Of a stretch of 64,000 nucleotides of DNA, positions 1 to 9,484 are shown one piece after another; position 1 is the stretch's first letter, and every line of letters begins with the position of its first letter. Position numbers and translations under genes: made by a program. The notes beneath the pieces were generated by a model that did no database searches, was not told the DNA's origin, and saw only the letters and a program-made list of their open reading frames with translations. Source of the DNA: an uncultured Prevotellaceae bacterium (GTDB taxonomy: Bacteria; Bacteroidota; Bacteroidia; Bacteroidales; Bacteroidaceae); the NCBI GenBank assembly GCA_900314985.1, contig OMXL01000024.1:27052-91051 (forward strand), given 5' to 3'.

Positions 1-2041
1 ACTTTTTAGCCAGACTCTCTGGGAGAGTGATGCTATACTTCACCACATTGCCATCCAGCAGGTTCTTCACGGTGGCTCCCTGTGTCAGGAAGTTACCGTT
101 CTTATCAGTCCACGAAATGGTTACCTGGCTGGTCACATCTGTCTCGTCGGGTTCGACGACGGCCAGTGATACGGCCTTCAAGGTCTTCAGCGTCTCAAAG
201 GTCACGCTCACATTCTGGTTCTTCACCTCAACGTTAGCAATTTCTCCGAGTACGTCACCATTAGCATTCTTCAGGCTGATATTCCAAGTGGTGTTCTTGA
301 TGACATTGCTGAAGGTATAAACCGTCTGGTTGGTGATCACGTAGCGCAGGCGCTGTCCGCTTGCTGTATTGACAGCCTCCAGATACATATCCTTATAAGC
401 TGCAATGTCAGTTCCTGCTGGGAAGTTCACCTCCAGATCACAAACCTCTGACGTGAACGGCAGTATAGCCTGAACCACCTGCCATGCATCAGACTGCTGA
501 TAGAGTGACAACGACGAAGCGGGAACAAATACCGTGACATTACCTACAATACTCTGATCACCATAGCCAAAAGCATATTCATAAAGCGTTGGCGGTGTGA
601 CCGCATGGATGTTCAGTGTGGTCAGTGCGGTACATCCTGCAAATGCATAGTAATAGATATACTGTATTGATGCCGGCAAGCTGATTGTTGTCAGATTCTT
701 GTTGTTACTGAACGCATAGTCAGGCACATAGTTCATGCCCGTTGTACGGCTCAAGTCAAGTACTGTACAGTTCTGACAGTTATTAACAACATCAGAAGCA
801 TCCCATCTAGATACCTCACCAATCATCATGACAGACTTCACCTTGTCGAAGTTACCATTGGTGGCATTCCATGCGGCATTGTATGCATTACCAGGAGTAA
901 AGTCATCAAGAATCAGTTCGCCCGACTCTGCATCAAACTGGTTGGTACCAGGGTTGCCAGGATTGGCAGGATTGAACTGATAGACGGCTGTCAGGGTGAC
1001 GTTCTTCTCTGGCATCGTGAATAAGAATTCACGTTGTGAAGATATCTTGTTGCCGTCAATCTGCCACTCGCGGAAGGTATAACCATTGCGGTTGACGTAA
1101 GCATAAATCCATGTGGAATCTCCCGCTGCTATTCTGCTGACCTTAGGCAGGTTGAACGAGCCAACATTCTCTGGCTGGCTGGTAAGTGTCAACTTATAGC
1201 TGTTCTCTGCCGAAGAAGGATCACCAGGATTATAGGGATTAAAATCAAAGACTGCAACGAGATTTACATCGTGAGCAGGCATGGTGTAATAGAAATACGG
1301 CTCAGTCGATATGATACCACCGTTTGCTGTCCAGTGCTTGAAACGATAGCCATTGTAGCCATAAGCAGAAAGCCATATCTGATTACCTGTTACCTGTAAC
1401 GAAGTGCCTGAATAGTTGGTATAAACATTATTCTTCGCATTCGTACTTACGGTCATGTTGTGAGCCTCAAATTCATACGACGGATTCGTAGAATAGAGGA
1501 AGTTGAAACCGTAGAATCCCAGCTTCGAACCTGTTGCATAAATCTTGTAAGCACTACCAGCCTTCACTGGGAAGGTGTATATGCCACGGTACTGCGTATC
1601 AACAGTTATTCCGTTGAAATCAGCAAGTGCCACACCATCTTCCAAGATATAGAACGGTTTGTTGGCGTTCAGTACTACAGCAACCGCCACATAACCATTC
1701 GTATTGGGCTGGATGGTGTACAAAGTACCACCCTCGCTGCTGCCATTCTCACCGTTGCCGCGAAGGAATGCCTGGAAACCATCAACATCATAGTTCCATG
1801 TAGCTTCCGTGAATTCGGCACCACCGGCAACACCAAAGGTCAGCGTAGCGACGGTACTCTCCACCATATCCCCACTCTCGTTACGGATATAGCCGGAGAT
1901 ATTCTTTGTATCACCCGCCATATGTGTCTCGCCGCCCTGCACGTAGTATCCTGCCGTGTAGAGTTCCGTCTCTCTGCCATCCTGGGCAAAAAGCCCAAGA
2001 TGGAAGAGACAGATGGCGAATAAACTTAATAGTCTGTTCAT
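1..2041 (-). CDS. Secreted InlB/BspA-like repeat protein, 3' end beyond window
   Basis: The frame is open from an ATG at 2041 to the left edge, about 680 residues without a stop, so the C-terminus lies outside the window. An N-terminal signal peptide (MNRLLSLFAICLFHLGLFAQ) is visible. Residues about 188-267 and 277-359 look like two divergent InlB B-repeats (patterns GYRFKHW and GYTFREW, each followed by a TMP...V.L.AV motif and a proline-rich NPxNPG linker). Residues about 365-515 form a BspA-type leucine-rich repeat (YAFAGCTALTTLNI). A further beta-rich region follows. It begins 40 nt after the stop of the 2165-aa gene at 2082 and is probably co-transcribed with it. Such proteins are usually surface adhesins or binding proteins; the ligand is unknown. 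Confidence 0.85.
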   Translation of the reverse strand, partial: MNRLLSLFAICLFHLGLFAQDGRETELYTAGYYVQGGETHMAGDTKNISGYIRNESGDMVESTVATLTFGVAGGAEFTEATWNYDVDGFQAFLRGNGENGSSEGGTLYTIQPNTNGYVAVAVVLNANKPFYILEDGVALADFNGITVDTQYRGIYTFPVKAGSAYKIYATGSKLGFYGFNFLYSTNPSYEFEAHNMTVSTNAKNNVYTNYSGTSLQVTGNQIWLSAYGYNGYRFKHWTANGGIISTEPYFYYTMPAHDVNLVAVFDFNPYNPGDPSSAENSYKLTLTSQPENVGSFNLPKVSRIAAGDSTWIYAYVNRNGYTFREWQIDGNKISSQREFLFTMPEKNVTLTAVYQFNPANPGNPGTNQFDAESGELILDDFTPGNAYNAAWNATNGNFDKVKSVMMIGEVSRWDASDVVNNCQNCTVLDLSRTTGMNYVPDYAFSNNKNLTTISLPASIQYIYYYAFAGCTALTTLNIHAVTPPTLYEYAFGYGDQSIVGNVTVFVPASSLSLYQQSDAWQVVQAILPFTSEVCDLEVNFPAGTDIAAYKDMYLEAVNTASGQRLRYVITNQTVYTFSNVIKNTTWNISLKNANGDVLGEIANVEVKNQNVSVTFETLKTLKAVSLAVVEPDETDVTSQVTISWTDKNGNFLTQGATVKNLLDGNVVKYSITLPESLAKK

Positions 2042-2081
2042 AACTTCTGTATTTTGACGTTATTAACTATTAATTACCATA

Positions 2082-5000
2082 TCACTTAACAACGGTCTTC
2101 TTACCGTTCTGGATGTAGAGGCCCTTAGTCGGAGCGTTAACACGCTGCCCCTTCAAGTTGTACCAGTTGTCAGCCTTGTTGCTGTCACTGACAATAGCCT
2201 TGATACCTGTTACCTCACCATTGCCGAAGCGCAGTGCGAAGCGACCCTCGATAGTGCCCTTGTTGGCATTGAAGGTATAGGTGCTGCCACCGTCAATGCG
2301 AGTCTCATTGCCCGTCTCGCGGTCAATCAGGAATACCTCATTCTCAACCATAGTGTTCAGAGCGATGGTGTAGCTACCAGCTGTACCGATGCTCAGACCC
2401 AACTCTACGATGCCGTCCATAGCGGGACGCTCGTTAATAGCGTAGCGCAGGTCACCAACAGTGGTGAAGATCTGTGCAGCAGAAGCCTCAGGACTCATGA
2501 ACTTAGAAGCATCACGACCAGCCTCATAGTCACTCTTTGCCTCAGCATTGAAGACGATACGTGTGCGGTCGCCCTGTTTTTCCTCACTACCAGTGAGAAT
2601 CAGGTTGAAGACGAAACGCTCAGAATTCTTAGCAGCACGTGTGACGTTTCCACCAATTTCGTCTCTTACAACCAGATTGGCCTGACGACCCTCCTTCAGG
2701 AAAGTAATGCTCTCCTGATCAAGTGGACGCTGGATGAAGAAGGCCTGTCCTGGGTTCAGAATGTAGTTGTCATCACCTGGTACGTAAGCCTGATAAACTT
2801 GGTTATTAACATTCCAGATAGTGATAGGAGCTGTGGTCTGCATAGCTCTGATATCGTAGAATGCAGGATATGGGTTACCAATGAGGTTCCAGCTACGGTT
2901 CCAGCTAAACTCGCTGAGGTTCTCCTCGAGCTGTACCGTTACGTCGTTAGCGGTGAAGATGTTGTTCTTCTTCGCATTGTCCAAAGCAGGAACTGAGAAA
3001 TCATTCTCGCTATTATTCTGATCACCCTCAGCACTCTGCCAGATGTAACCCTTACCGGCCTCCAGTGTCATGTCAGGTGTCATATCAACCCAAGTCTCAC
3101 CCATCTTGCCCTCGGCACGGTTTTTACCATCATAGCGACGGATTACCAGAGGAGCATTGGTCTGATTCAGATTGATAATGTCGCCAACCTTGACATCGAA
3201 TGGGAAGGTCAGGAAGTTCCAACGATAGGTATTGGTATTCAGTGATACAGACACATTGTCGGCGCGCATTGGAGCATTCGCAATCAGTGATGCATACGCG
3301 AAACGATAGGGCTCAGATGAGCCAGTCTGCTCATTGTAAGTCGAATACCATTCGCTGCGGCGTGAATCCCACAATATGTTGAAGTTGTTCATCGAAATGG
3401 TACTGTTACCGTTGATGGTCAGACTACCAAATTGTTCTGTATTATACTGTGAGTTGGTAATTGCCACATTGGGTTTGAAGGTTGTACCAATACCCTCTGG
3501 CCAATCTACTGTAATTGTACGGTTCACGATGATATTCTCAGGAATGATATCTGTGCCGACAATCTGGAACCAATTCCAATATGAAGCAGACTGATATACA
3601 CTGGCAACAATTGCAGGAACATATAGCGTACATTGAGAAGCGTAGTCCCAACCCATCAGCTGGTCATTCAACTCTATAGGAATAATACTACTATAAGTAA
3701 TGCTCTTCAGATTGTAACAGCCTTCGAAGATGTTGTACTCAAGATACTGCAAGGTTGCAGGTAGCTCAATTGCAGTCAGATTATTACACCATGCGAAAGC
3801 ATAGTTGTTAATTCTCTGCAGGTTCTTGGGCAATACAACACTCTTTAATGGGCGACCGCAGAACATCCAGCTCCAAATTTCTGTAATATTAGTCTCTGCC
3901 ATATCAAGTTGCTCGATGTTATACATCTCATTGAGAGCATTCATATCATTATAATCCAGCGAACCGCTAACGGTCAATCCAATGATGCTCGAGAGGTCGA
4001 AGCCCTTCTCTTCAATCAATGCTCTCAGCGTGCCAGGCTCCTCAACGTTGATGGTCAGGTATACCTTTGACAATTCTACATAATAGTAGTTCATCAGATC
4101 CATCATGTTCCAGATGCTAGATTCATCATAGCTACCATTGTTCAAACCTGTACGTGCCTCCTGAATCTTGTTGCTTGCTTCTACTGCAAGTTCGGGATTT
4201 GCATTCGGATTGTTCTGGATGGCCAGTTCGATACGATTCATCAAATCTGCTAACGACTGGTAGTCCTGATCTAAGGCAACCACAGTTCTCGTCTGGTATA
4301 TCAACTGATTGATATAGTTATTTAGTACCTCTGTACCACTTTCTACAGTAGCAGTCTTAGCATCTGCAACAAGTGCTTTCAGCTCTGTAACTCCAGGAAC
4401 ATTTGCATATGCCAAGCTGTCAATAGCAGCTTCTGTGATAGCAATCTGTTCTGTCAGGCGAGCCAGTATAGTTGCAGGATTATTATCCTTATTAATACTC
4501 ATCAGGTAACCACCTTGACGAGTCTCAGGAATACCCTTATAGTTTTGCAGTTGACTATAGATAACCACCTCGTCACCAACAGCGAAGAGGTTTGCGTCTG
4601 TAATCTTCTCACCGTTGAATCCATAAGCGCGGTATACATACAGGGTCTGGTCAGAAACCTCAGGTGACTGGATGTAGAAGGTTGCATTACCATAAGTAGT
4701 ACTGATCTCCTTAATTTCGGTGACAACACCCTTCACTGCATAATACTCATCTGTTATCTCACCCTCATACAGGTTACTGATAATATCCAAAGCAGTAGGT
4801 ACATTAATTGTACACTCCGATACAGAGTATGACAACCAGTTGCCAGCATTGCGATCGAAGAGAATCTGCAGGTTGTACATACCGGTCTGATCAACAACAA
4901 TCTGAACATTCGGTCCGTAATATTCGCCATTAGCGCCGTAGTTCTCGTCCCAAGAGTGGTTAGCGACAACCTTGAACTCATATACGTAACCTGCGTCCAA

Positions 5001-8000
5001 TTTGATATTTCGCTTTGTCAGGGCAAAAACACCTTCCTGTACCTCGGTCATGTCATTATTGGTATCTCCAGGATCCCAAGTTGAACCGAAGATCTCACCC
5101 GAACCAGCGATAGTCCAGGTAGTAGTGTTGGCAATCTGGCCATCGATAGCCTGCCAAGAAAGATCGTCGAAATAGAAGTCTGTTGGTTCCTTCACATCCA
5201 GATTCAAACTAAATGCGATAGACTTACATCCAGCATTTGAGTCATCAAATGTGATAATACCATCATATTCTTGCCAATCTTCTTTGAAGTAAATATCGCC
5301 AAGTGCATTCCAGTAGATGTAGTCAGACGGATTTCTATGAATCTCAGTTCTTGTCCTTGCCTCACGTGTTGCCTTATAGCGGAAGTGAATCTTAGCCTGT
5401 TCGCCAGCCTTCCAAACTCTTGGAGACATCATCCAGAACTGGTTGTCCCATTCAGAGGGATCTGTACCATCTTCTGCTTCTTCTGAATCAGCGAGTTTAC
5501 CATGCACAACGAATACGTGGTTGTCGGTGTCTTCTTCACCCTCAATTCTTGCGGGGAATGGTTCCCAATTTCCTTCAGCATCCAGGTTAACGCCCTTCTC
5601 CTTGACCCAAGCGCATACCTTAGAGTTATCAATGTCGTTGTACTTAATACCATCGACACCGAGGCTCTTCCATGAGTTCTCAGCATCACCATTGGTGAGG
5701 AGTTCAACCCATTCAACTGGGCCTTGATTATTGATGTAATATACGGCAAGAGATGCCCACTCAATCTGAGCAGTTGTAGTACCAGGCTGAGCAACGAGGT
5801 TACAAGAAGTACCACCGATACCATCGTACGACCATTCTACCTCCTGCCATTCTGTACCAATTGCAACTGAAGCGCCGGTCTGCTGGCCGTCACCCCAACC
5901 CCAACCCATGTTGACGTTGATAGTGCAAGGTTCTGAAGCTCTTACCTTAGCTCTTACAACATAGTTGCCATCAATTACAGTGGGGATACCATCAGCGATG
6001 AAGTACTGGTGCCATGCTCCCTCAGTAGGTATTCTATAGTACTGAGCACCTGTTGCTGTCGTTACAATTACATCGCTGGTTTCCTCAGCATCTTCTTTTA
6101 CTTCAACATACTTGAAGTTTGCACCAAGGTCGGTCATGATACCATTATACCACTCAGGAACATAACCCATCACGTAGAATGGGAAGCCACTGTAGTAAGA
6201 GTAGTCGATGTTATAAACCAGCTCTTCTTTACCAGGATCACCAGATACATAGTTATAAACATAATCCAACTTGTAACCACCATTGGGATAGAAGTAGAAC
6301 GTAAAGTCGTATGTACCACTCTGACCAACAACTATCTCAACGTTGTCGCCGTTTCTTATACCATCTGCACCGTAGTTGATGTCCCATGAGTGATTTCCAA
6401 CAACCTTAAACCAGTAACTATTACCGGCCTCCAGATAAACATTGTGCTTTATCAATTCGAAGACGCCGTCTTCAATCTCTGTCATATCGTTATCACTATC
6501 TGAAGGATCCCAGGTTGAGCCGAAAATCTCACCAGAACCGGCAAGTGTCCAAACTCTTACATTACTATTCTCAGTAAATGGAACTACTGCATTGCCTGCA
6601 CCTTCCTTCACGAAGAAGTTGCCTGCACCGACTTGTTCAATCAGAGACTCGGTATTGTCTGAGAGTTTCCAAATAATATTCTTAATGTAATAGTCATTAG
6701 CATCCTTGATTTCTGCCATATTGAAGGCGATAGAGCGCATGCCGTCAGCCTCCTGAGGAATAGTGAATTCTCTTGAGAAGTATTGCCATTCCTCATCGAA
6801 GTTTACATCTCCGATAGCAGCCCAGTGCATGTATGCTCCTGGCTCACCATGGCATTGTGTAGTAGTCCTTGCATACTTTGGAGCTCTATACTCAAACTCG
6901 ACGATTGTTGTCTCACCAGCCTGAAGAGGACGGTTTGCAACGATAAAGAACTGGTTGTCCCAAGTAGCACCATTACCAATTTCTTCTTCTCTGGGGTTGC
7001 CATCACTGTCGGCAGTGAGCCAGTCACGCTCCCAAGCATGTACGACAACCTCTGTTGGGTTAGGATTGATTTCAATAGGATCGATATTCTTACCCTCGAT
7101 CATCTCGAAGGCCATCGCACTATATTCGGGATCAATATAGATTTTCCATACGCCTTCACCAGGGAGGTTAATCTTAGCGTTAGTTGCAGCAGTGTAGTCG
7201 ATCCATACGTCAGGATTATTTTCAATAGTGCCATTAGGCTTCAGTGTATTGCCCTTGAAGGCAGCGTCATTACCGCGAGCGGTAGAAATCATTATCTGAT
7301 TTACATAGGCATCCTTTGTGCCAATAGTAGCTACGAGACCCCAATCCTCATATTGTGTAAACTCAATGGCATTATCGAAGTCATAGCCCAAACCGGTTAT
7401 TGTATTACAGCCGGCAACGAAGTAACCCTCGTCCAACTTCATATTCTGCCAAGACAGATCATCGAAATAGAAGTCAACAGCGTCTTTCACTTCTGGGTTC
7501 AGATTGAAGGCAATAGACCAACCGCCATCCATATCATCACCCATAGTCATAGTACCATCAAACTCCTGCCAATCTTCAGTGAAGTTAATGTCACCAATAG
7601 CATGCCAGATAAGATAATCACCAGGTGCCTGCTTGTGAATCTGAGTATTGGTCTTAACATTCTGTGAAGCCCTATAACGGAACTTAATCTTGAGCTGTGT
7701 GCCAGCCTTCCAAGCCTTAGGAGACTGAATCCAGAACTGGTTGTCCCATGCAGAAGGATCACCCTCAGTAGTAGCGGCCTTACCATGAACAACGAATACA
7801 TTGTTTCCGTCAATCCTCTCAATCGTAGCAGGGAATGGATCCCAAGCATCGTACTCATTCATGTTGACACCCCTCTCCTTAGACCATGCACAAATCTTAT
7901 AGTTGTTCTCCAGGTCGTTGAATCGCACATCGGCAAGACCCATCTCTTCCCATGACATCTTAGCGTCACCGTTTACCAGATTCTCAATCCATTCAACTGG

Positions 8001-8579
8001 ACGTACCTCTTTTGTACTGTGACCAACCTCAAGTGACTTCCACTCGATAATAGCCTCACATGTACCTGGCTGAGCGATAAGGAAACAAGAAGCGCCACCG
8101 ATACCGTCGTACTCCCATTCTACCTCAGTCCATTCTCCACCAGGGATAAATACTGAATTGCCAAGCTGCTGGCCTTCGCCCCACCCCCAACACATGTTGA
8201 CGTTAATCGTGCAATCAGTAGATGCCTTAACCAAAGCCTTTACTGTGTAAACATCAGCCATGTCGCTGGTGTTGATTCCATCGGCAATGAAGTACTGGTG
8301 CCATCCAGGGGACTCCAGAGGAATTCTGTAGTACTGAACACCACTGTTAGTGGTAACGATGACATCGCTTTCCTCTCCGTCTTCGTTGTCAACCAATACA
8401 TACTTGTACTTTGCACCGTAGTCGGTCATGACACCGTCTACCCACTCGGGTACATAACCCATCACGTAAAATGGGAAGCCAGAATACCTTGAGTAGTCGA
8501 TTTTGTAATCTTCTACCCACTCTGCCTTTACTCCCATGAACACTGCTAAGAGTGCAATTAACGTAAGTAATTTTTTCAT
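2082..8579 (-). CDS. 2165-aa secreted multimodular protein with duplicated binding modules, LRR and sorting-like tail
   Basis: Signal peptide MKKLLTLIALLAVFMGVKA. The N-terminal half is an internal duplication. A module starting DY..YSGFPFYVMGYVPEW (from about residue 24) with a following NGDA...DNQFW...FYFDDLSWQ segment recurs from about residue 788. A SusE/F-like segment (WTLAGSGEIFGSTWDP at about 678; WTIAGSGEIFGSTWDP at about 1155) follows each copy. Residues about 1260-1363 resemble an OB-fold-type domain, 1545-1673 are BspA-like leucine-rich repeats, and the end (YNLKGQRV...KGLYIQNGKK) resembles the sorting tails of Prevotella secreted proteins. No catalytic motif was recognised. The carbohydrate-binding role is inferred from the SusE/F-like segments and the neighbouring polysaccharide locus. 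Confidence 0.85.
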   Translation of the reverse strand: MKKLLTLIALLAVFMGVKAEWVEDYKIDYSRYSGFPFYVMGYVPEWVDGVMTDYGAKYKYVLVDNEDGEESDVIVTTNSGVQYYRIPLESPGWHQYFIADGINTSDMADVYTVKALVKASTDCTINVNMCWGWGEGQQLGNSVFIPGGEWTEVEWEYDGIGGASCFLIAQPGTCEAIIEWKSLEVGHSTKEVRPVEWIENLVNGDAKMSWEEMGLADVRFNDLENNYKICAWSKERGVNMNEYDAWDPFPATIERIDGNNVFVVHGKAATTEGDPSAWDNQFWIQSPKAWKAGTQLKIKFRYRASQNVKTNTQIHKQAPGDYLIWHAIGDINFTEDWQEFDGTMTMGDDMDGGWSIAFNLNPEVKDAVDFYFDDLSWQNMKLDEGYFVAGCNTITGLGYDFDNAIEFTQYEDWGLVATIGTKDAYVNQIMISTARGNDAAFKGNTLKPNGTIENNPDVWIDYTAATNAKINLPGEGVWKIYIDPEYSAMAFEMIEGKNIDPIEINPNPTEVVVHAWERDWLTADSDGNPREEEIGNGATWDNQFFIVANRPLQAGETTIVEFEYRAPKYARTTTQCHGEPGAYMHWAAIGDVNFDEEWQYFSREFTIPQEADGMRSIAFNMAEIKDANDYYIKNIIWKLSDNTESLIEQVGAGNFFVKEGAGNAVVPFTENSNVRVWTLAGSGEIFGSTWDPSDSDNDMTEIEDGVFELIKHNVYLEAGNSYWFKVVGNHSWDINYGADGIRNGDNVEIVVGQSGTYDFTFYFYPNGGYKLDYVYNYVSGDPGKEELVYNIDYSYYSGFPFYVMGYVPEWYNGIMTDLGANFKYVEVKEDAEETSDVIVTTATGAQYYRIPTEGAWHQYFIADGIPTVIDGNYVVRAKVRASEPCTINVNMGWGWGDGQQTGASVAIGTEWQEVEWSYDGIGGTSCNLVAQPGTTTAQIEWASLAVYYINNQGPVEWVELLTNGDAENSWKSLGVDGIKYNDIDNSKVCAWVKEKGVNLDAEGNWEPFPARIEGEEDTDNHVFVVHGKLADSEEAEDGTDPSEWDNQFWMMSPRVWKAGEQAKIHFRYKATREARTRTEIHRNPSDYIYWNALGDIYFKEDWQEYDGIITFDDSNAGCKSIAFSLNLDVKEPTDFYFDDLSWQAIDGQIANTTTWTIAGSGEIFGSTWDPGDTNNDMTEVQEGVFALTKRNIKLDAGYVYEFKVVANHSWDENYGANGEYYGPNVQIVVDQTGMYNLQILFDRNAGNWLSYSVSECTINVPTALDIISNLYEGEITDEYYAVKGVVTEIKEISTTYGNATFYIQSPEVSDQTLYVYRAYGFNGEKITDANLFAVGDEVVIYSQLQNYKGIPETRQGGYLMSINKDNNPATILARLTEQIAITEAAIDSLAYANVPGVTELKALVADAKTATVESGTEVLNNYINQLIYQTRTVVALDQDYQSLADLMNRIELAIQNNPNANPELAVEASNKIQEARTGLNNGSYDESSIWNMMDLMNYYYVELSKVYLTINVEEPGTLRALIEEKGFDLSSIIGLTVSGSLDYNDMNALNEMYNIEQLDMAETNITEIWSWMFCGRPLKSVVLPKNLQRINNYAFAWCNNLTAIELPATLQYLEYNIFEGCYNLKSITYSSIIPIELNDQLMGWDYASQCTLYVPAIVASVYQSASYWNWFQIVGTDIIPENIIVNRTITVDWPEGIGTTFKPNVAITNSQYNTEQFGSLTINGNSTISMNNFNILWDSRRSEWYSTYNEQTGSSEPYRFAYASLIANAPMRADNVSVSLNTNTYRWNFLTFPFDVKVGDIINLNQTNAPLVIRRYDGKNRAEGKMGETWVDMTPDMTLEAGKGYIWQSAEGDQNNSENDFSVPALDNAKKNNIFTANDVTVQLEENLSEFSWNRSWNLIGNPYPAFYDIRAMQTTAPITIWNVNNQVYQAYVPGDDNYILNPGQAFFIQRPLDQESITFLKEGRQANLVVRDEIGGNVTRAAKNSERFVFNLILTGSEEKQGDRTRIVFNAEAKSDYEAGRDASKFMSPEASAAQIFTTVGDLRYAINERPAMDGIVELGLSIGTAGSYTIALNTMVENEVFLIDRETGNETRIDGGSTYTFNANKGTIEGRFALRFGNGEVTGIKAIVSDSNKADNWYNLKGQRVNAPTKGLYIQNGKKTVVK

Positions 8580-8698
8580 AGGTCTTAGTTTTTAGTTATT
8601 ATAATATGTTGTTATATAAGTTCATACCCATTTGGGCTTGTAGTTTCGCTTCAGGCTTCTATAGGCGCATAGGCACACTTTCGCACACTATATTGCGG

Positions 8699-8730
8699 CA
8701 AATATACGAAATATATTTGTAAGTTCCAAA
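8699..8730 (-). promoter_or_regulatory. Bacteroidota-type promoter for the 2165-aa gene
   Basis: On the minus strand a TATATTTG box (8706-8699) is preceded by TTTG (8730-8727) with a 20-nt spacer. This fits the -7 TAnnTTTG / -33 TTTG consensus. The leader to the ATG at 8579 would be about 115 nt. Confidence 0.7.
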
Positions 8731-8879
8731 TATTTTTTAAACTTTTTTAAGTGTTGATTTACACATATTGAACAATTTTGTTGAATAAACGAATACATTC
8801 TGTGGCACACTCTTTATCAATAAGTTGTGGTTCTACTCATTGATCTATATGGTTCGTCTGCGCGCGGGATGCGCATTCC

Positions 8880-9097
8880 TCGCGACGGGAACAGCTAATA
8901 CGGTGGTGGGAACAGCTGATACAGCAACGGGAACAGCTGATACACGAAAAAGTAGTAGGACTTTCTGAAAAGTCGTACCACTTTTGGAAAAGCCGTACCA
9001 CTTTTCGGCGGGAACAGCTAATACGCAACTGTATACAGCTGTCTCGCAACTGGCTACAGCTAATACGCAACTGGCTTAGGCTGTCTCGCTGATTTAT
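8880..9097. repeat. Imperfect 21-bp tandem array with CAGCTRATAC core
   Basis: Three contiguous units end in GGGAACAGCTRATAC with 21-bp spacing (about 8880-8943). Next come two 20-bp units GAAAAGYCGTACCACTTTT (about 8967-9006). Then come four 21-bp units alternating ACAGCTAATACGCAACTG and ACAGCTGTCTCGCAACTG (about 9010-9093). Units abut with no unique spacers, so this is not a CRISPR. A minus-strand reading frame of 77 codons crosses it, but its peptide is only the translation of the repeat. The array sits between two divergent genes. Confidence 0.75.
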
Positions 9098-9126
9098 CAG
9101 TCTGTCTCCTACGCATAAATAATGTA

Positions 9127-9168
9127 TGCGCGCGGGTGCACCGTGCGCGCGGGAACTTTTCGAAAAGT
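9127..9168. repeat. GTGCGCGCGGG direct repeat and ACTTTTCGAAAAGT palindrome
   Basis: TGCGCGCGGG occurs twice (about 9127-9136 and 9143-9152), and a similar GCGCGCGGG lies at about 8860. It is followed by a perfect 14-bp palindrome at 9155-9168. GC-rich CGCGGG text with a similar downstream layout recurs near the right end of the window. Confidence 0.5.
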
Positions 9169-9253
9169 ATCTTTCACCTTCACCGATATTTGCGCAAGTG
9201 CCCTGTACAAAGGCATTTCAGCCAATCCGCATCCCGAATTTGCTTTCACATAT

Positions 9254-9298
9254 CTTTCACCTATCTTTCACCACGAGCGGGTGAAGGTTAGGTGAAGG
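9254..9298. repeat. TTCACC/GGTGAA inverted repeat
   Basis: Left arm 9254-9272 (CTTTCACCTATCTTTCACC) and right arm 9280-9298 (GGTGAAGGTTAGGTGAAGG) are near reverse complements around a 7-nt loop. Each arm is itself a doubled heptamer-like TTCACC word. Confidence 0.6.
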
Positions 9299-9300
9299 CT

Positions 9301-9354
9301 GGGACTTTCAGCCTCAGTGGTGAAGGTGAAGGATAATTTTCAAAAACTGTTTTT
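9301..9354. repeat. Dispersed intergenic repeat, left copy
   Basis: About 54 bp beginning GGGACTTTCAGCCTC and containing GGTGAAGGTGAAGGATA. An inverted copy lies at 63897-63950, with about 46 of 54 positions matching by eye alignment. Confidence 0.65.
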
Positions 9355-9370
9355 GTATGTGTAAAACGAT

Positions 9371-9399
9371 GGCCCATAGGGGGATTCCCTCTGTGGGCC
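9371..9399. other. Stable hairpin upstream of the regulator gene
   Basis: GGCCCATAG (9371-9379) pairs with CTGTGGGCC (9391-9399) with one G-U pair, and a GGG/CCC inner stem continues it. A short pyrimidine run follows on the plus strand. No gene ends here, so its role is unclear. Confidence 0.5.
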
Positions 9400-9467
9400 C
9401 GTTTCCTTTTCCGCCACTTCCCATTTACTTTTTTCGCTTTTTGTTTTTGTATTTCTCATTTTCTTCG

Positions 9468-9475
9468 TATCTTTG
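9468..9475 (+). promoter_or_regulatory. Promoter -7 box of the PUL regulator
   Basis: TATCTTTG matches TAnnTTTG. Its last base is only 9 nt before the ATG at 9485, so the transcript would have an almost absent leader. Confidence 0.55.
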
Positions 9476-9484
9476 GCATCGATT

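Noticed and set aside
1460-2023. Plus-strand 187-codon frame antisense to the left-edge surface protein gene
   Set aside because: The minus-strand frame has a signal peptide and recognisable InlB/LRR motifs across the same bases; the plus frame has no recognisable domain.
6783-7667. Plus-strand 294-codon frame inside the 2165-aa gene
   Set aside because: Antisense shadow of duplicated, well-defined modules; no signal or domain.
8837-9070. Minus-strand 77-codon frame rich in ISCS repeats
   Set aside because: It is only the translation of the 21-bp tandem array; no start context, no non-repeat domain, and heavy cysteine/serine content typical of non-coding repeats.
8880-9097. Possible CRISPR array
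   Set aside because: Units abut without unique spacers of constant size, they vary strongly among themselves, and no cas genes are in the window.
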